Position numbers and translations under genes: made by a program
The notes under the pieces: generated by a model
The model's database searches: none
Seen by the model: the letters and a program-made list of their open reading frames with translations, nothing else
Told to the model about the DNA's origin: nothing
Source of the DNA: Tepidimonas ignava
GTDB taxonomy: Bacteria > Pseudomonadota > Gammaproteobacteria > Burkholderiales > Burkholderiaceae_C
DNA: 64,000 nt
NCBI RefSeq assembly: GCF_004342625.1
Contig: NZ_SMAH01000003.1
Location: 1 to 64,000 of the forward strand
Direction: 5' to 3'
In this document: positions 1-9,235 of the stretch, one piece after another
Layout of the letters: the number at the start of each line of letters is the position of its first letter
Position numbering within the stretch: the first letter of the stretch is position 1

Positions 1-92
1 CGGCGCATCAGACCATCAAATCTGGGGGAAATTGTACTCGCAAACAGACAATAACACAAGAAAAATCATGCTGTTATGAATATTTCAGGGGC
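1..92. other. AT-rich stretch, no gene recognised
   Basis: This leader is much richer in A and T than the rest of the window, and the composition changes abruptly at about position 92, where recognisable transposase coding begins. The transposase reading frame stays open through it to the window edge, but the encoded residues do not resemble the missing N-terminus of an IS481 transposase. It may be another mobile-element end or a deletion junction. Nothing further can be said from the window. Confidence 0.5.
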
Positions 93-755
93 GACCATGG
101 AGTGTCGGCGCGCGAGGCATTGAGCGTGGATCGCCCCAGGACCAAGCCGTTCAAGGCCTACGAGCCCGGCTTCGTCCACATCGATGTGAAGTACCTGCCG
201 CAGATGGCGGACGAAACCGCGCGGCGTTACCTGTTTGTGGCCATTGATCGCGCCACCCGCTGGGTGTTCGTGCGTGTCTATGCCAGCAAGAGCGCTACCA
301 ACGCCCGGCGCTTCCTGAAGGAATTGCACAAGGCCGCTGCCTTCCGTATCCGAACGATCCTGACCGACAACGGCAAGGAATTCACGGATCGCTTCATCAC
401 ACGGGGAGAGCGTACGCCGACCGGCAGGCATCAGTTCGATCAGCTCTGCGAGGAGCTAGGCATTGAGCATCGCCTGACCCGCCCAAAACACCCGCAGACC
501 AACGGCATGGTTGAACGCTTCAACGGGCGCATCGCCGACATCCTGCGCACCCATCACTTCCATTCCGGCGAAGAACTTGAGGCCACCATCCTGCGGTATG
601 TCTGGCTGTACAATCACCAACTGCCACAGAAAGCCTTGGGGCATGTCAGCCCCATCCAGGCCATGAAACAATGGCAGCGATCACACCCCGAACTGTTCAA
701 CAGACGTGTTACCAATCAGCCGGGACACGACAGCTATGGCATTCAGCTATGCTGA
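93..755 (+). pseudogene. IS481-type transposase, 5'-truncated
   Basis: This is the catalytic (integrase-core) half of a DDE transposase of the IS481 type. The three catalytic acidic residues are visible: Asp in HIDVKY (codon at 183), Asp in LTDNGKEF (366) and Glu in MVERFNGR (513). Their spacing of 61 and 49 residues fits the family. The N-terminal helix-turn-helix half is missing: homology starts near HGVSAREAL, and a GTG at 102 is the first plausible in-frame start. No left terminal inverted repeat is visible, and the right end was not resolved in the 127 bp before pelA. It is a remnant and probably cannot move by itself. Its base composition is less GC-rich than that of the neighbouring pel genes. 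Confidence 0.85.
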
Positions 756-882
756 CTGATTGAGGCGGATGATGAAGAGCGGCACCGCAGCCAGCCCACT
801 ACGACCGCTTCAACGCTTCACCCTACGCCGGCGCGTCGCCAAGAGGAGCTTGTCAGCTTTAGGCTGATATGATGATGGGGTT
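756..882 (+). promoter_or_regulatory. Region between IS remnant and pelA
   Basis: These 127 bp must hold the pel promoter unless transcription enters from the insertion-sequence remnant. A TATGAT at 868-873 resembles a -10 element, with a TTGTCA at 850-855, but the spacing of 12 bp is too short for a standard sigma-70 promoter. A GAGGAG lies at 844-849, and GATGATGGGG just before the ATG at 883 may serve as ribosome-binding site. No FleQ-like box was recognised. Confidence 0.3.
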
Positions 883-3618
883 ATGTTCTTGAATCTAGGC
901 CGATTCAGCCTCGGAATCCTCGCTCTGCTCGCCCACCTCGGCGGCTGGGCACAGGCGCCGTCGGTGGCGTTGTACTACGGCGAGACCTGGCGGCCCGAGC
1001 TGACGGCGTTCGACATCGTCGTGCTGGAACCCGCCTACGGCCACGATCCCCAGCGCCTGCGCGCGCCGGGGATGGAGCCGTTCGCTTACGTCAGCGTAGG
1101 GGAGCTGCCCGACCACCACCCCGGCGCCGCGCAAGCGCCAGCCGGGTGCCTCTCGTCGGTGCGCAACCCGCACTGGGGCGCACGGATCTGGAACCACGCC
1201 GAGGCGGCGTGCCGCGGATTCTGGATCGAGCAGGTCTTTGCGCCGTTGTGGCAGCGCGGCTGGCGCGGGTTTTTTCTCGACACGCTGGACAGCTACCGGC
1301 TCGACCCCCAACTCGACCCCACACGCCAGCAAGCCGCTCTGGCGGAACTCATCCGCGCCATCCGGCAACGCGCCCCTCAAGCGCGCCTGATGCTCAACCG
1401 CGGCTTTGAGCTTTTGCCGCAGGTGGCCGACGCGGTGGAGTTGGTGGCGGCGGAATCGCTGCTGCACCGCTTCGACGCCGCCCGCGGCGCTTACAGCCCC
1501 ACGTCCGAGGCCGACCAGCAGTGGCTGCTGCAGCAGCTGCGCCAGGCGCAGCAGCGCTATGGCAAGCCGGTGGTGGTGATCGACTACGTCGCGCCCGCCG
1601 AACGCGCGCAGGCGCGCGAAGTGGCCAAGCGCATCGAGCAGCTGGGCTTCATCCCCTACGTCACCGACGGGCTGTTGCAAGGCGTGGGCGTTGGGCGGGT
1701 GGAAAGCCTGCCGCGGACGTTGTTGATCCTGCTGGACCGTCAGCGCCACCCCGATTTGCAAACCACACCCATGCTGCGCTGGATCGATATGCCAGCCCAA
1801 TATCTGGGCTACCGCACCGAAGTGGTGTCGCTGCAGGGGCCCTTTCCGCAGGAGCCGCTCAGCGGGCATGTGGCCGGCATCATCGTTTGGGGCGAGGGCC
1901 CGGCGCCCGATCCGGCGGGATTGCACGCCTTTTTGCGCCGCGCGCGGGCCGAAGGGCTGCCGATCCTGGTGCTGAACGAGTGGACGCTGGATCCGCGCGT
2001 GCTGGATCCAGCGCTGCGCACGGTGCGCATCGCGGCGCAGACCCCGCTGCAGCACGAGCGGCTCGGCGCTGAAACCCGCCCGCCGGCCCGACTGCCGGGG
2101 CCGGCGACGGGCCTGGCCGGCCCCGACCTGCGCCGCTGGGCGTGGGCCGGGACGGGGGCGTTGGTCGGCGCCGCGCCGTGGGGCGGCTTTGCGCTGCAGC
2201 CGGCGCTGGTGGATTTCGTGCCAGGTTTCAAGCAGGTGCGTTGGCTGCCCGATCCGTTTGCGCTGCTGACCGAAGCGCTGCGGCTGCCGCCGATGCCGGC
2301 GCCGGACGTCACCACCGAAAGCGGGCGGCGGCTGCTGACCATCCACATCGACGGCGACGGCTTCGTCAACCGCGGTGAATGGCCCGAGCGCCCCTTGGCG
2401 GGCGAGGTGCTGCGGCGCTTCATTGAGCGCCACCCTTGGCCGCACAGCATGTCGCTGATCGAGGCCGAGCTTTCGCCGCAAGGCCCCTATCCGGACACTG
2501 CCGAAGAAGCGCAGCGCATCGCGCGGCGTCTGTTCGAACTGCCATGGGTGGAAGCCGCCACCCACACTTTCAGCCACCCCTACCGCTGGCAGCTGCTGGA
2601 GCAGTCTGCGCGCAACGGCGACGATGTCACCGAGCTGAATTACAATCTGGCCATCACCGGCTACCAATTCAATATGCGGCGTGAGGTCGAAGGCAGCGTG
2701 TCGTTCATCCGCGGCCTGTTGCCATCGGGCAAAGACGTGCGGCTGCTGTTCTGGTCCGGCGACTGCAACCCGAGTGCCGACCAAATCGTCCACGTGCGAC
2801 GCGCCGGCCTGCTCAACCTCAACGGAGGCGATACCATCAAAAGCCAGCAATGTCCGAGCCTGACCTGCGTGGCCCCGATAGGCGTCGTCAAGGACGGGCA
2901 GTTGCAGGTCTATGCACCGCTGGCCAACGAAAACCTCTACACCAACCTGTGGACTGGGCCGTTCTGGGGCTATCAACGCGTTATCGAAACGCTGGAAATG
3001 ACCGAGCGGCCCCGCCGCCTGAAACCCGCCAGCATCTACTACCACACCTACTCCGCCTCCAAGCCCGCCTCGCTGCAGGCGCTGGAAAAAGTCTATGCGT
3101 GGGCGCGCGCGCAGCCGCTGCACCCGCAGCCGGTCAGCGCCTACGTGCGCAAGGTCGAAGATTTTTTTGAGCACGTCGCGGTGGCGCGGCTGGCCGACGG
3201 GCGCTGGCTGCTCAAGGGCCGTGGCGATCTGCGCACCGTGCGCCTGCCGCCGGGCAGCCGCCCCGACTGGGCGCGCAGCGCAGGCGTGGCCGGCTACGCC
3301 GACCATCCTTCCGGCACGTATGTCCATCTGGCCAGCCTGCCGGCTGAGCTCGCGCTGCGCGAGGCAGCCGGCACCGACGATCCCCCTTATCTGATCAGCG
3401 CCAACGCCGCCATCGACCAGCACGAGGCCGTGGCGGCGCAGCGCTGGCGCTGGCGCTTGCAAGGCCACGTCCCCGTGGAAGCCGAATGGCGCGTGCCGGA
3501 CGGCTGCCGCCTGATCCCTGCCACTTCCGCCACGGTGACCGCATCCGCAGGTCACCGCGTTCGCGTCACGAGCCCCCATGCAACGGTCACCCTGGACATC
3601 GACTGCACGCCCCGCTGA
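883..3618 (+). CDS. pelA: PelA, Pel polysaccharide hydrolase/deacetylase
   Basis: Periplasmic bifunctional enzyme of Pel exopolysaccharide export. It partly de-N-acetylates the GalNAc-rich polymer and has a glycoside-hydrolase domain that can cut it. The 911-residue protein is close to the Pseudomonas aeruginosa PelA length. Residues 1-24 are a signal peptide ending in GWAQA. An N-terminal alpha-1,4-galactosaminidase-like domain follows; E191 in AAESL is the likely catalytic acid by analogy. A polysaccharide-deacetylase domain shows D490-G-D492 and the metal-binding pair H561/H565 in HTFSH. The gene heads the seven-gene pel operon, and pelB starts inside its 3' end with a 41-bp overlap. The assignment rests on domain order plus operon context. 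Confidence 0.95.
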   Translation: MFLNLGRFSLGILALLAHLGGWAQAPSVALYYGETWRPELTAFDIVVLEPAYGHDPQRLRAPGMEPFAYVSVGELPDHHPGAAQAPAGCLSSVRNPHWGARIWNHAEAACRGFWIEQVFAPLWQRGWRGFFLDTLDSYRLDPQLDPTRQQAALAELIRAIRQRAPQARLMLNRGFELLPQVADAVELVAAESLLHRFDAARGAYSPTSEADQQWLLQQLRQAQQRYGKPVVVIDYVAPAERAQAREVAKRIEQLGFIPYVTDGLLQGVGVGRVESLPRTLLILLDRQRHPDLQTTPMLRWIDMPAQYLGYRTEVVSLQGPFPQEPLSGHVAGIIVWGEGPAPDPAGLHAFLRRARAEGLPILVLNEWTLDPRVLDPALRTVRIAAQTPLQHERLGAETRPPARLPGPATGLAGPDLRRWAWAGTGALVGAAPWGGFALQPALVDFVPGFKQVRWLPDPFALLTEALRLPPMPAPDVTTESGRRLLTIHIDGDGFVNRGEWPERPLAGEVLRRFIERHPWPHSMSLIEAELSPQGPYPDTAEEAQRIARRLFELPWVEAATHTFSHPYRWQLLEQSARNGDDVTELNYNLAITGYQFNMRREVEGSVSFIRGLLPSGKDVRLLFWSGDCNPSADQIVHVRRAGLLNLNGGDTIKSQQCPSLTCVAPIGVVKDGQLQVYAPLANENLYTNLWTGPFWGYQRVIETLEMTERPRRLKPASIYYHTYSASKPASLQALEKVYAWARAQPLHPQPVSAYVRKVEDFFEHVAVARLADGRWLLKGRGDLRTVRLPPGSRPDWARSAGVAGYADHPSGTYVHLASLPAELALREAAGTDDPPYLISANAAIDQHEAVAAQRWRWRLQGHVPVEAEWRVPDGCRLIPATSATVTASAGHRVRVTSPHATVTLDIDCTPR

Positions 3619-6600
3619 GCGTCCGGCGCGCGCCGTGCCGCCTTGGAGCGTCGCGCTGCTGGCGCTCGGGGTGGCGGCAGGGCTGGCGGCGCTGCAGTGG
3701 CGGCAACACGCCGGCGGCTCCAGCCATCAGGCTCAGGCGCTCGAACGCCTCGTGCAAGCCGTCGCCCCCGAAGACCCGCGCTCGGATTCAACGGCCCTGA
3801 TGGCCGAAGCCGAACGCCTCTTGCAGGAACGCCGCTCGGCAGAGGCGCTGGCGCTGCTGACGGCGCTGCAAGCCCAAGGCAGCGTGGAACAGCAAGCGTG
3901 GGCCCGGCAGCGCGCTTGGTATGCGCGCTGGCAGCTGTGGCACGCGCAGGGCTGCGCCGACCCCAAAAACAAGGCGGTGGCGTGCGAGGCCGACGCCGGC
4001 GCGCTCACCGCCGACGCCTGGCCCCTGCTGCGGGAGCCCGAAACCGCGCTGCCGCCCGCCATGCGCGAGCTGTTGCAACAGTGGCTCTGGCAGCGCGCGC
4101 CGCTGGATCAGCTGCGCGCGCAAGCCCAGGCGCTCACCGCCCCCAACCCCGCCTTTGCGCCGCTGCCTGAGATCCTGAGCCGCGCCGCCCAGGCCGCGCT
4201 GGCGGCAGGGCTGCATCGGCGCAGCGCGGAGCTGTGGCTCTGGGCCGCCGAGCTCAGCCCGCCCGGCGCGCAGCGGCTGCACGCCTGGGGCCAAGCGTTG
4301 CGCGCGCTGGAAAGCGCCGGCCAATGGCCGCTGCTGCTGCGCTGGCTGCAAGACCACGAGGATTGGTTCGCCCACGACCGTCAGAGCTTGCTCGAGGCGG
4401 TGCGGCTCAGCCGCGCCGCCGGCCAGCCGAAATTGGCGTTGCGCTACGTCAACAAGCTGCTGGCCCTCACCGAGCGGACGGCCCCCGCGCCGACACCCCA
4501 AGCGGCTCGCTTGAGCGACGCCAGCGCCATGCCCGGCTGGGCGCTGGGCCCGCGGCTGTGGGCGTGGCAACGCGCGCAGGCCTACGCAGCCGTATCGCCC
4601 GGCGGCTGGCGGCGCATCGCCTGGCCGACATCTGAAACGGCAACCCCTTCCCACCCTGTGCCTAGCGCCAAGCCGACCCTCGACTTAGAGGTCATGGAAC
4701 TGGCCTATCAAGTCTTTCTGGAAAACCGCAAGCTTGACAACGCGCTGGCGCTGGCACAGCGCGTGGTGCAGCAGCGCCAAGACGACCTGCGTTGGCTGCG
4801 CCGGCTGGCCCAGGTGGCGGAATGGAACCAGCGCCCCGAGCTGGCGCTGGAATCATGGTGGCAGATCGCGCGCCTAAGTGACGAAGCTGCAGCCTGGCAA
4901 GCTGTGCGACGCCTCTCAATTGGTTTGCTGCGCGACGACGCCTATGTCGCTTACCTGCAGCAGCGGCTGCGCCGCCAGCCCGCAGAGGCCGCGACCTGGC
5001 TGGAGCTGGCCAGCGTGCAGGAGCGGCTCGGCGCCCCGGAGTCAGCCTGGCAAACCCTGCAACGCGGCTGGCAACATCAGCCCGATGCGGCGCTGGCGCG
5101 CGCTCTGGCCGAATTGGCCGAGCGGCTGGGCCGCGCGCGCGAGGCCCTTGTTTGGTGGAGCCGCAGTGCCGCGCTGCCTTGGCCGGCGGAACTGGCGCAA
5201 CGCGTGGCGCTGTTGCATCTGCTGCTGGACGAGCGTGAACAGGCGCTCATGGTGCTGCGTCAAGCGCAGGAGCCGCAGACCGGCACTGCCGAGGCCGACG
5301 ACTACCGCCGGCTGCGCGCCGAGCTGGCGCTGGAAAGCGGCGACGCCGACGACGCGAGCCGCCAACTGCGCGTCTTGGCCGAGCGGCCGCAGGCCAGCGC
5401 GCAAGACCTGGCCGACTGGGAATACGCCCTCGAAGTGGCCGGGCGCGATCTGGATGCGGCGCAAGCCGCAGCGCTGCTGTGGCACCGCCACCAGCAGGAG
5501 GACGCGCTGATCCGCGCCGTCACCCGCTGGCAAAACCACGCTCGGCTGGATGCGGCGCAAACGCTGCTGGCCTCGCTGACCGAGGCGCAGCGCGCCCAGC
5601 TGGAGCGCAACCCGCGCTACCTGGTGGCCGCCGGACGCCAGGCATGGCAAACGGGCCAATGGCCCGAGGCGCGCCGCCTCTACGGCCTGGCGCTGCAACG
5701 CGCGCCGCAAGACGCCGACATCGTGGAGGCCGCCCTGTGGTTCACGCTCGACACCCAGGACGTGGCCGCGGTGCGCCGCCACTGGAGCCGCCATGGCGCC
5801 GTGGTGCAAGACCGGCTGGAGCTGCGCGTGGCGATGGCCCTCACGCTGGGCGACGTGGCCGAAGCGTGGCGCCTGACCGCCCCTACCCTGCGCGAGCGCC
5901 GCCACGACCCGCTGTGGCTGACCCAAGCCGCCGACATCCTGCAAGCGCTGGATCGGCACGACGAAGCCTGGCAGCTGCGGCTGCACACCTGGCGCCAGCT
6001 GCGCCACCAACCGCTGGCGCCGCAGACCATGCTGCCGATCCTGCGAGCGCGGCTGAGCGCCTTTTTGCAGCCCGGCGACGCTGAGTGGGCCGCGCTGCGC
6101 GAGGTGGCCGCGCTGCCCGACACCGCCGCGGCGCGCCGCGTGCTGCTGGCGCAGTGGATCCTGCGCGGCCAGTATTCCGCCGCACGCGCCTGGATGCTAC
6201 GCCGCGTGGTGCAGGGTCTGGCCCAGCCGGGCTGGGCCGAGCTGGCGGTGGCCCTGGCCGAAGACGACCGCGAAACCCTGCAGCGTCTGCTGGACGACCC
6301 GCGCCCGCTGCCGCGGCGCGACATCGTGCAAGCCGCCCGACGGCTGGACGAGGCGCAAGCCGCCACACTGGCCGCCGAAGGGCTGGAGCGCTACCCCGAC
6401 GACGACCTGCTGCACGAGCAGTGGGTGGCCCTCACGCGCAGCCAACGCAATCGCTTTAGCGTCGAGCTGCAACGCACCGAGCGCGTCGCCTGGGACGATT
6501 TGCATACGCTGTTGGACTGGCAGGCGCTGTTGACCCCGCATCTGCGCTTCAGCGTCACGTTGCAGCGCTTCGACCGCACCCTGCAGCGGCCCGATCTGCT

Positions 6601-7369
6601 CGGTGCGGCGCCAAGTGAGCGGCAACTGCAGCTGCGCCTGGATGCGGGCGATGCGCGCGCTGCCTGGCAGTGGCGTCTGGGTTGGATGGAGGCGCTGGGC
6701 TCGCACACCTCGTTGGGCTTGCGCTGGCAGCACCGCTGGGATCGCCTGCAGCTCGGCCTGGAAGCCGCCTGGGGCGAGCCAGCCAGCGCCAGCGACAACC
6801 TGCGCCTGATCGGGCTGCAGGACTGGCTGGGCGCCGACCTCGTCTGGCCGTTACAACCCACGCTGGCACTTAACGTGCGGACAAGCGCCGCGCGCTGGCG
6901 CGCGCAGCCTGACGGGGCCTCCCTCGGTCGCGGGCAGCGGTTGGACGTGATCCTCAGCTGGCAGGCCGAAGGCAACCCGCACGGCCTGCGCGTCGATCTG
7001 GGCTGGAACCGGCAACGCTACCGCGCCACCGACCCCAACACCCTGCCGGCCCTGCGCGCGCTGTTACCGGCGGGCACCACCCTGTTCGCGCCGGATGCCT
7101 TCGTGCCGCGCAGCCGCACGCAGTGGGCGCTGACCGTCAGCCACGGGCTAACGCTGCAGGCCGAGCCGCGGCGGGGCTGGCTGCCGTATGCGGCGCTGAC
7201 CTGGTCCACCGACAGCGAACTCGGGGTCGGCCTCGGCGGCCAATTGGGCCTCGCGGGCAGCGTGCTGGGCCACGACCGCGGCCTGATTGGGCTTCAGCTC
7301 GACCGCAACCTCGGCACCAGCCCCAGCTTGACCCGCCGCCTGCTGCTGCGCTACTGGGCCGATTGGTGA
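3578..7369 (+). CDS. pelB: PelB, TPR/outer-membrane Pel export porin
   Basis: Outer-membrane secretin-like component of the Pel exporter. In the family a long periplasmic TPR scaffold binds PelA and a C-terminal beta-barrel forms the export pore. The protein has 1263 residues. A hydrophobic segment at about residues 24-42 anchors it, followed by some 900 residues of Ala/Leu/Arg-rich helical repeats of TPR type. From about residue 960 the sequence alternates polar and hydrophobic residues and ends in YWADW, an aromatic C-terminus typical of outer-membrane barrels. The start lies within pelA, implying translational coupling. The length fits P. aeruginosa PelB. No frameshift was seen. Confidence 0.93.
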   Translation: MQRSPWTSTARPAERPARAVPPWSVALLALGVAAGLAALQWRQHAGGSSHQAQALERLVQAVAPEDPRSDSTALMAEAERLLQERRSAEALALLTALQAQGSVEQQAWARQRAWYARWQLWHAQGCADPKNKAVACEADAGALTADAWPLLREPETALPPAMRELLQQWLWQRAPLDQLRAQAQALTAPNPAFAPLPEILSRAAQAALAAGLHRRSAELWLWAAELSPPGAQRLHAWGQALRALESAGQWPLLLRWLQDHEDWFAHDRQSLLEAVRLSRAAGQPKLALRYVNKLLALTERTAPAPTPQAARLSDASAMPGWALGPRLWAWQRAQAYAAVSPGGWRRIAWPTSETATPSHPVPSAKPTLDLEVMELAYQVFLENRKLDNALALAQRVVQQRQDDLRWLRRLAQVAEWNQRPELALESWWQIARLSDEAAAWQAVRRLSIGLLRDDAYVAYLQQRLRRQPAEAATWLELASVQERLGAPESAWQTLQRGWQHQPDAALARALAELAERLGRAREALVWWSRSAALPWPAELAQRVALLHLLLDEREQALMVLRQAQEPQTGTAEADDYRRLRAELALESGDADDASRQLRVLAERPQASAQDLADWEYALEVAGRDLDAAQAAALLWHRHQQEDALIRAVTRWQNHARLDAAQTLLASLTEAQRAQLERNPRYLVAAGRQAWQTGQWPEARRLYGLALQRAPQDADIVEAALWFTLDTQDVAAVRRHWSRHGAVVQDRLELRVAMALTLGDVAEAWRLTAPTLRERRHDPLWLTQAADILQALDRHDEAWQLRLHTWRQLRHQPLAPQTMLPILRARLSAFLQPGDAEWAALREVAALPDTAAARRVLLAQWILRGQYSAARAWMLRRVVQGLAQPGWAELAVALAEDDRETLQRLLDDPRPLPRRDIVQAARRLDEAQAATLAAEGLERYPDDDLLHEQWVALTRSQRNRFSVELQRTERVAWDDLHTLLDWQALLTPHLRFSVTLQRFDRTLQRPDLLGAAPSERQLQLRLDAGDARAAWQWRLGWMEALGSHTSLGLRWQHRWDRLQLGLEAAWGEPASASDNLRLIGLQDWLGADLVWPLQPTLALNVRTSAARWRAQPDGASLGRGQRLDVILSWQAEGNPHGLRVDLGWNRQRYRATDPNTLPALRALLPAGTTLFAPDAFVPRSRTQWALTVSHGLTLQAEPRRGWLPYAALTWSTDSELGVGLGGQLGLAGSVLGHDRGLIGLQLDRNLGTSPSLTRRLLLRYWADW

Positions 7370-7412
7370 TCCTTGCCTTCAACCCCAACAAACCATGACA
7401 AAGGAACCCGCC

Positions 7413-7934
7413 ATGCGACGACGCTCCTTGCTGATCGCCACCGCCGCTGTGTTGAGCTTGAGCGCCTGCTCCACGGTACAACGCTCCAGCCGCTCCACGT
7501 TGCAGCCCAATGCCGTGTGGGCAGTGGCCCCTTTCAGCAACCACACCGAAACCCCGATGGCCGGCCGTCGTGCGCAGAGCATCGTCACCGAATGGCTGGC
7601 CGCGTCCGTGTCGCCGTCGGTGGTCACGCCCCCGGTGGAGTGGCTGGATGAAAGCCTGTTTGAAAAAGGCCAATTGCGCAGCACGCCCGAGCTGTTGCAA
7701 TGGGCCCAGTCCGCTGGCGCGCGCTACCTGGTCATCGGCCAGGTTTCGGAGTGGCGCTACAAGGTCGGCGTCGATGGCGAGCCGGCCGTGGGCCTGGCGC
7801 TGACGGTGCTGGATGTCGGCAGCGGCCAGCGTGTTTACAGCGCCGTTGGCGGCAAGAGCGGCTTTTCGCGCGAATCGCTGGCCGGCGTGGCGCAAAAGCT
7901 GGTGCGTGAGCTGCTGGGGCCGCTGGCGCCATGA
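7413..7934 (+). CDS. pelC: PelC, outer-membrane lipoprotein
   Basis: Small lipoprotein which in P. aeruginosa forms a dodecameric ring on the periplasmic face of the PelB pore. The start at 7413 is preferred because AAGGA lies 7 bp upstream. It gives a 173-residue protein (P. aeruginosa about 172) with a classic lipoprotein signal, MRRRSLLIATAAVLSLSAC, with the lipobox Cys at residue 19. An ATG at 7395 would add six residues. The body has the CsgG-like layout of lipoproteins of this family (NAVWAVAPFSNHT early). The stop overlaps the pelD start by 4 nt. Confidence 0.92.
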   Translation: MRRRSLLIATAAVLSLSACSTVQRSSRSTLQPNAVWAVAPFSNHTETPMAGRRAQSIVTEWLAASVSPSVVTPPVEWLDESLFEKGQLRSTPELLQWAQSAGARYLVIGQVSEWRYKVGVDGEPAVGLALTVLDVGSGQRVYSAVGGKSGFSRESLAGVAQKLVRELLGPLAP

Positions 7935-9235
7935 CAGCGCTGGCCTTGCGCTCCAGCCCCACACTGGCGCAGCGTTGGGATCACGCCCAGCCTCGCCCGT
8001 GGGCGCTGATCGAAGCCGTGGCGCTTCCGCTGCTGGCGGGGCTGCTAACCTTAGCGGTGGGCAGCCCGGGCTGGTTAAGCGGTGAGCGGGGTTTTCCGTG
8101 GGCGTGGCTGGCGCCGTGGATCGTCACGCTGCGCTACGGCACCCTGGCTGGCGCGCTGGCCGCCGCGTCGCTGACCGCCGTCGGCATGGTATGGCTGGGC
8201 GCCAGTTTCGCCCAGGACGACGGATCGGGCTGGGCGGGGGGCTGGATCGTCACCCTGATCCTGGGCGAGTTCGCCGACCGCTGGATCGAGCGGATGCGCC
8301 GGCATCAAATTGAGCGCGACTACGCCGAAGATCAGCTGCAACGCTTGAGCCGCCAGCACTACACCCTGCGCCTGTCGCACGATCGACTTGAACAGGAGCT
8401 GCTGCACCAGCCGCTGACGCTGCGCGCGACGCTGGAGCAGCTGCGCCGCCTGGGGCCGGATACCCCCGATGGCGAGGCAGGCCGCCTGCTGCTGCAGCTG
8501 CTGGCCGGCTTTGCCAAGGTGCAGCAGGCCACGCTGCACCGGCTCGACGAGGCAGGCCGGCCTGACCCCGCGCCGCTGGCGCACTTGGGCCCGCCGCAGC
8601 CCCTCAATCCTGATGACCCGATGGTGACCCAGGCGCTGCGGCGAGGCCGGCTCGCCCACGTGCGCGACGTCGCGGAGCTGGCCGCCTCGCGCTACCGGGT
8701 CGTGCTGCCATTCGGGCTCGACGGTCAGGCGGCGCAGTGGCTGCTGGCGGTGCATCACCTGCCGTTTCTGGCGCTGCACGATGGCACGCTGGTGGCGCTG
8801 CAGGTGCTGTGCGACGACTTCGCCGCGTTGCGCCAAGCGCGTCTGAGCACGGCCGACGTGCTGCGCCGGCAGCTTGGCTGCGCCGCGGATTTCGCACTGG
8901 AGCTGCAGCGGCTGCATCGGCTGCAGCAGCGCTGGGGCCTTTCTTCGACGCTGGGCGTGCTGCAAGCCCGGGACGCGGCGGCTGCCAACTGGCTGCCGCG
9001 GATTGCAGCGCAACTGCGCTCGCTCGACCTCAGCTGCGAGCCGGCTCCAGGTCGTCTGCTGGTGTTGTTGCCGCTGACGCACGGAGCAGGCAGCGAAGGC
9101 TTTTTTCAACGCTTGGAGCAGTGGCTGCAACAACAAGGAGGGGGCGGCTTGTCTGAGGCAGGCTTGCGCTGGCGCGTGCGCACGCTGGATGCGCCGCCGG
9201 CTGAGCTGCTGCGCTGGGGCACGGAGGGCCCATGA
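7931..9235 (+). CDS. pelD: PelD, c-di-GMP receptor of Pel export
   Basis: Inner-membrane receptor that switches on Pel synthesis when it binds c-di-GMP. The 434-residue protein has four predicted N-terminal membrane helices (about residues 25-115), a coiled segment (about 115-160), a GAF domain and a degenerate GGDEF domain. The degenerate GGDEF keeps the inhibitory-site motif RxxD as R363-S-L-D366, matching R367/D370 of P. aeruginosa PelD. Arginines near residues 413-417 could supply the further ligand contact. R147 is a candidate for the contact made from the helical stalk. No GGDEF active-site motif remains, so it binds but should not make c-di-GMP. Overlaps of 4 nt on both sides tie it to pelC and pelE. 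Confidence 0.93.
   Translation: MTALALRSSPTLAQRWDHAQPRPWALIEAVALPLLAGLLTLAVGSPGWLSGERGFPWAWLAPWIVTLRYGTLAGALAAASLTAVGMVWLGASFAQDDGSGWAGGWIVTLILGEFADRWIERMRRHQIERDYAEDQLQRLSRQHYTLRLSHDRLEQELLHQPLTLRATLEQLRRLGPDTPDGEAGRLLLQLLAGFAKVQQATLHRLDEAGRPDPAPLAHLGPPQPLNPDDPMVTQALRRGRLAHVRDVAELAASRYRVVLPFGLDGQAAQWLLAVHHLPFLALHDGTLVALQVLCDDFAALRQARLSTADVLRRQLGCAADFALELQRLHRLQQRWGLSSTLGVLQARDAAAANWLPRIAAQLRSLDLSCEPAPGRLLVLLPLTHGAGSEGFFQRLEQWLQQQGGGGLSEAGLRWRVRTLDAPPAELLRWGTEGP

Noticed and set aside
895-3579. Long open frame (894 codons) antisense to pelA
   Set aside because: High GC content removes stop codons in the opposite strand; the translation is Arg/Gln/His-rich without any recognisable domain, while PelA on the other strand is clear.
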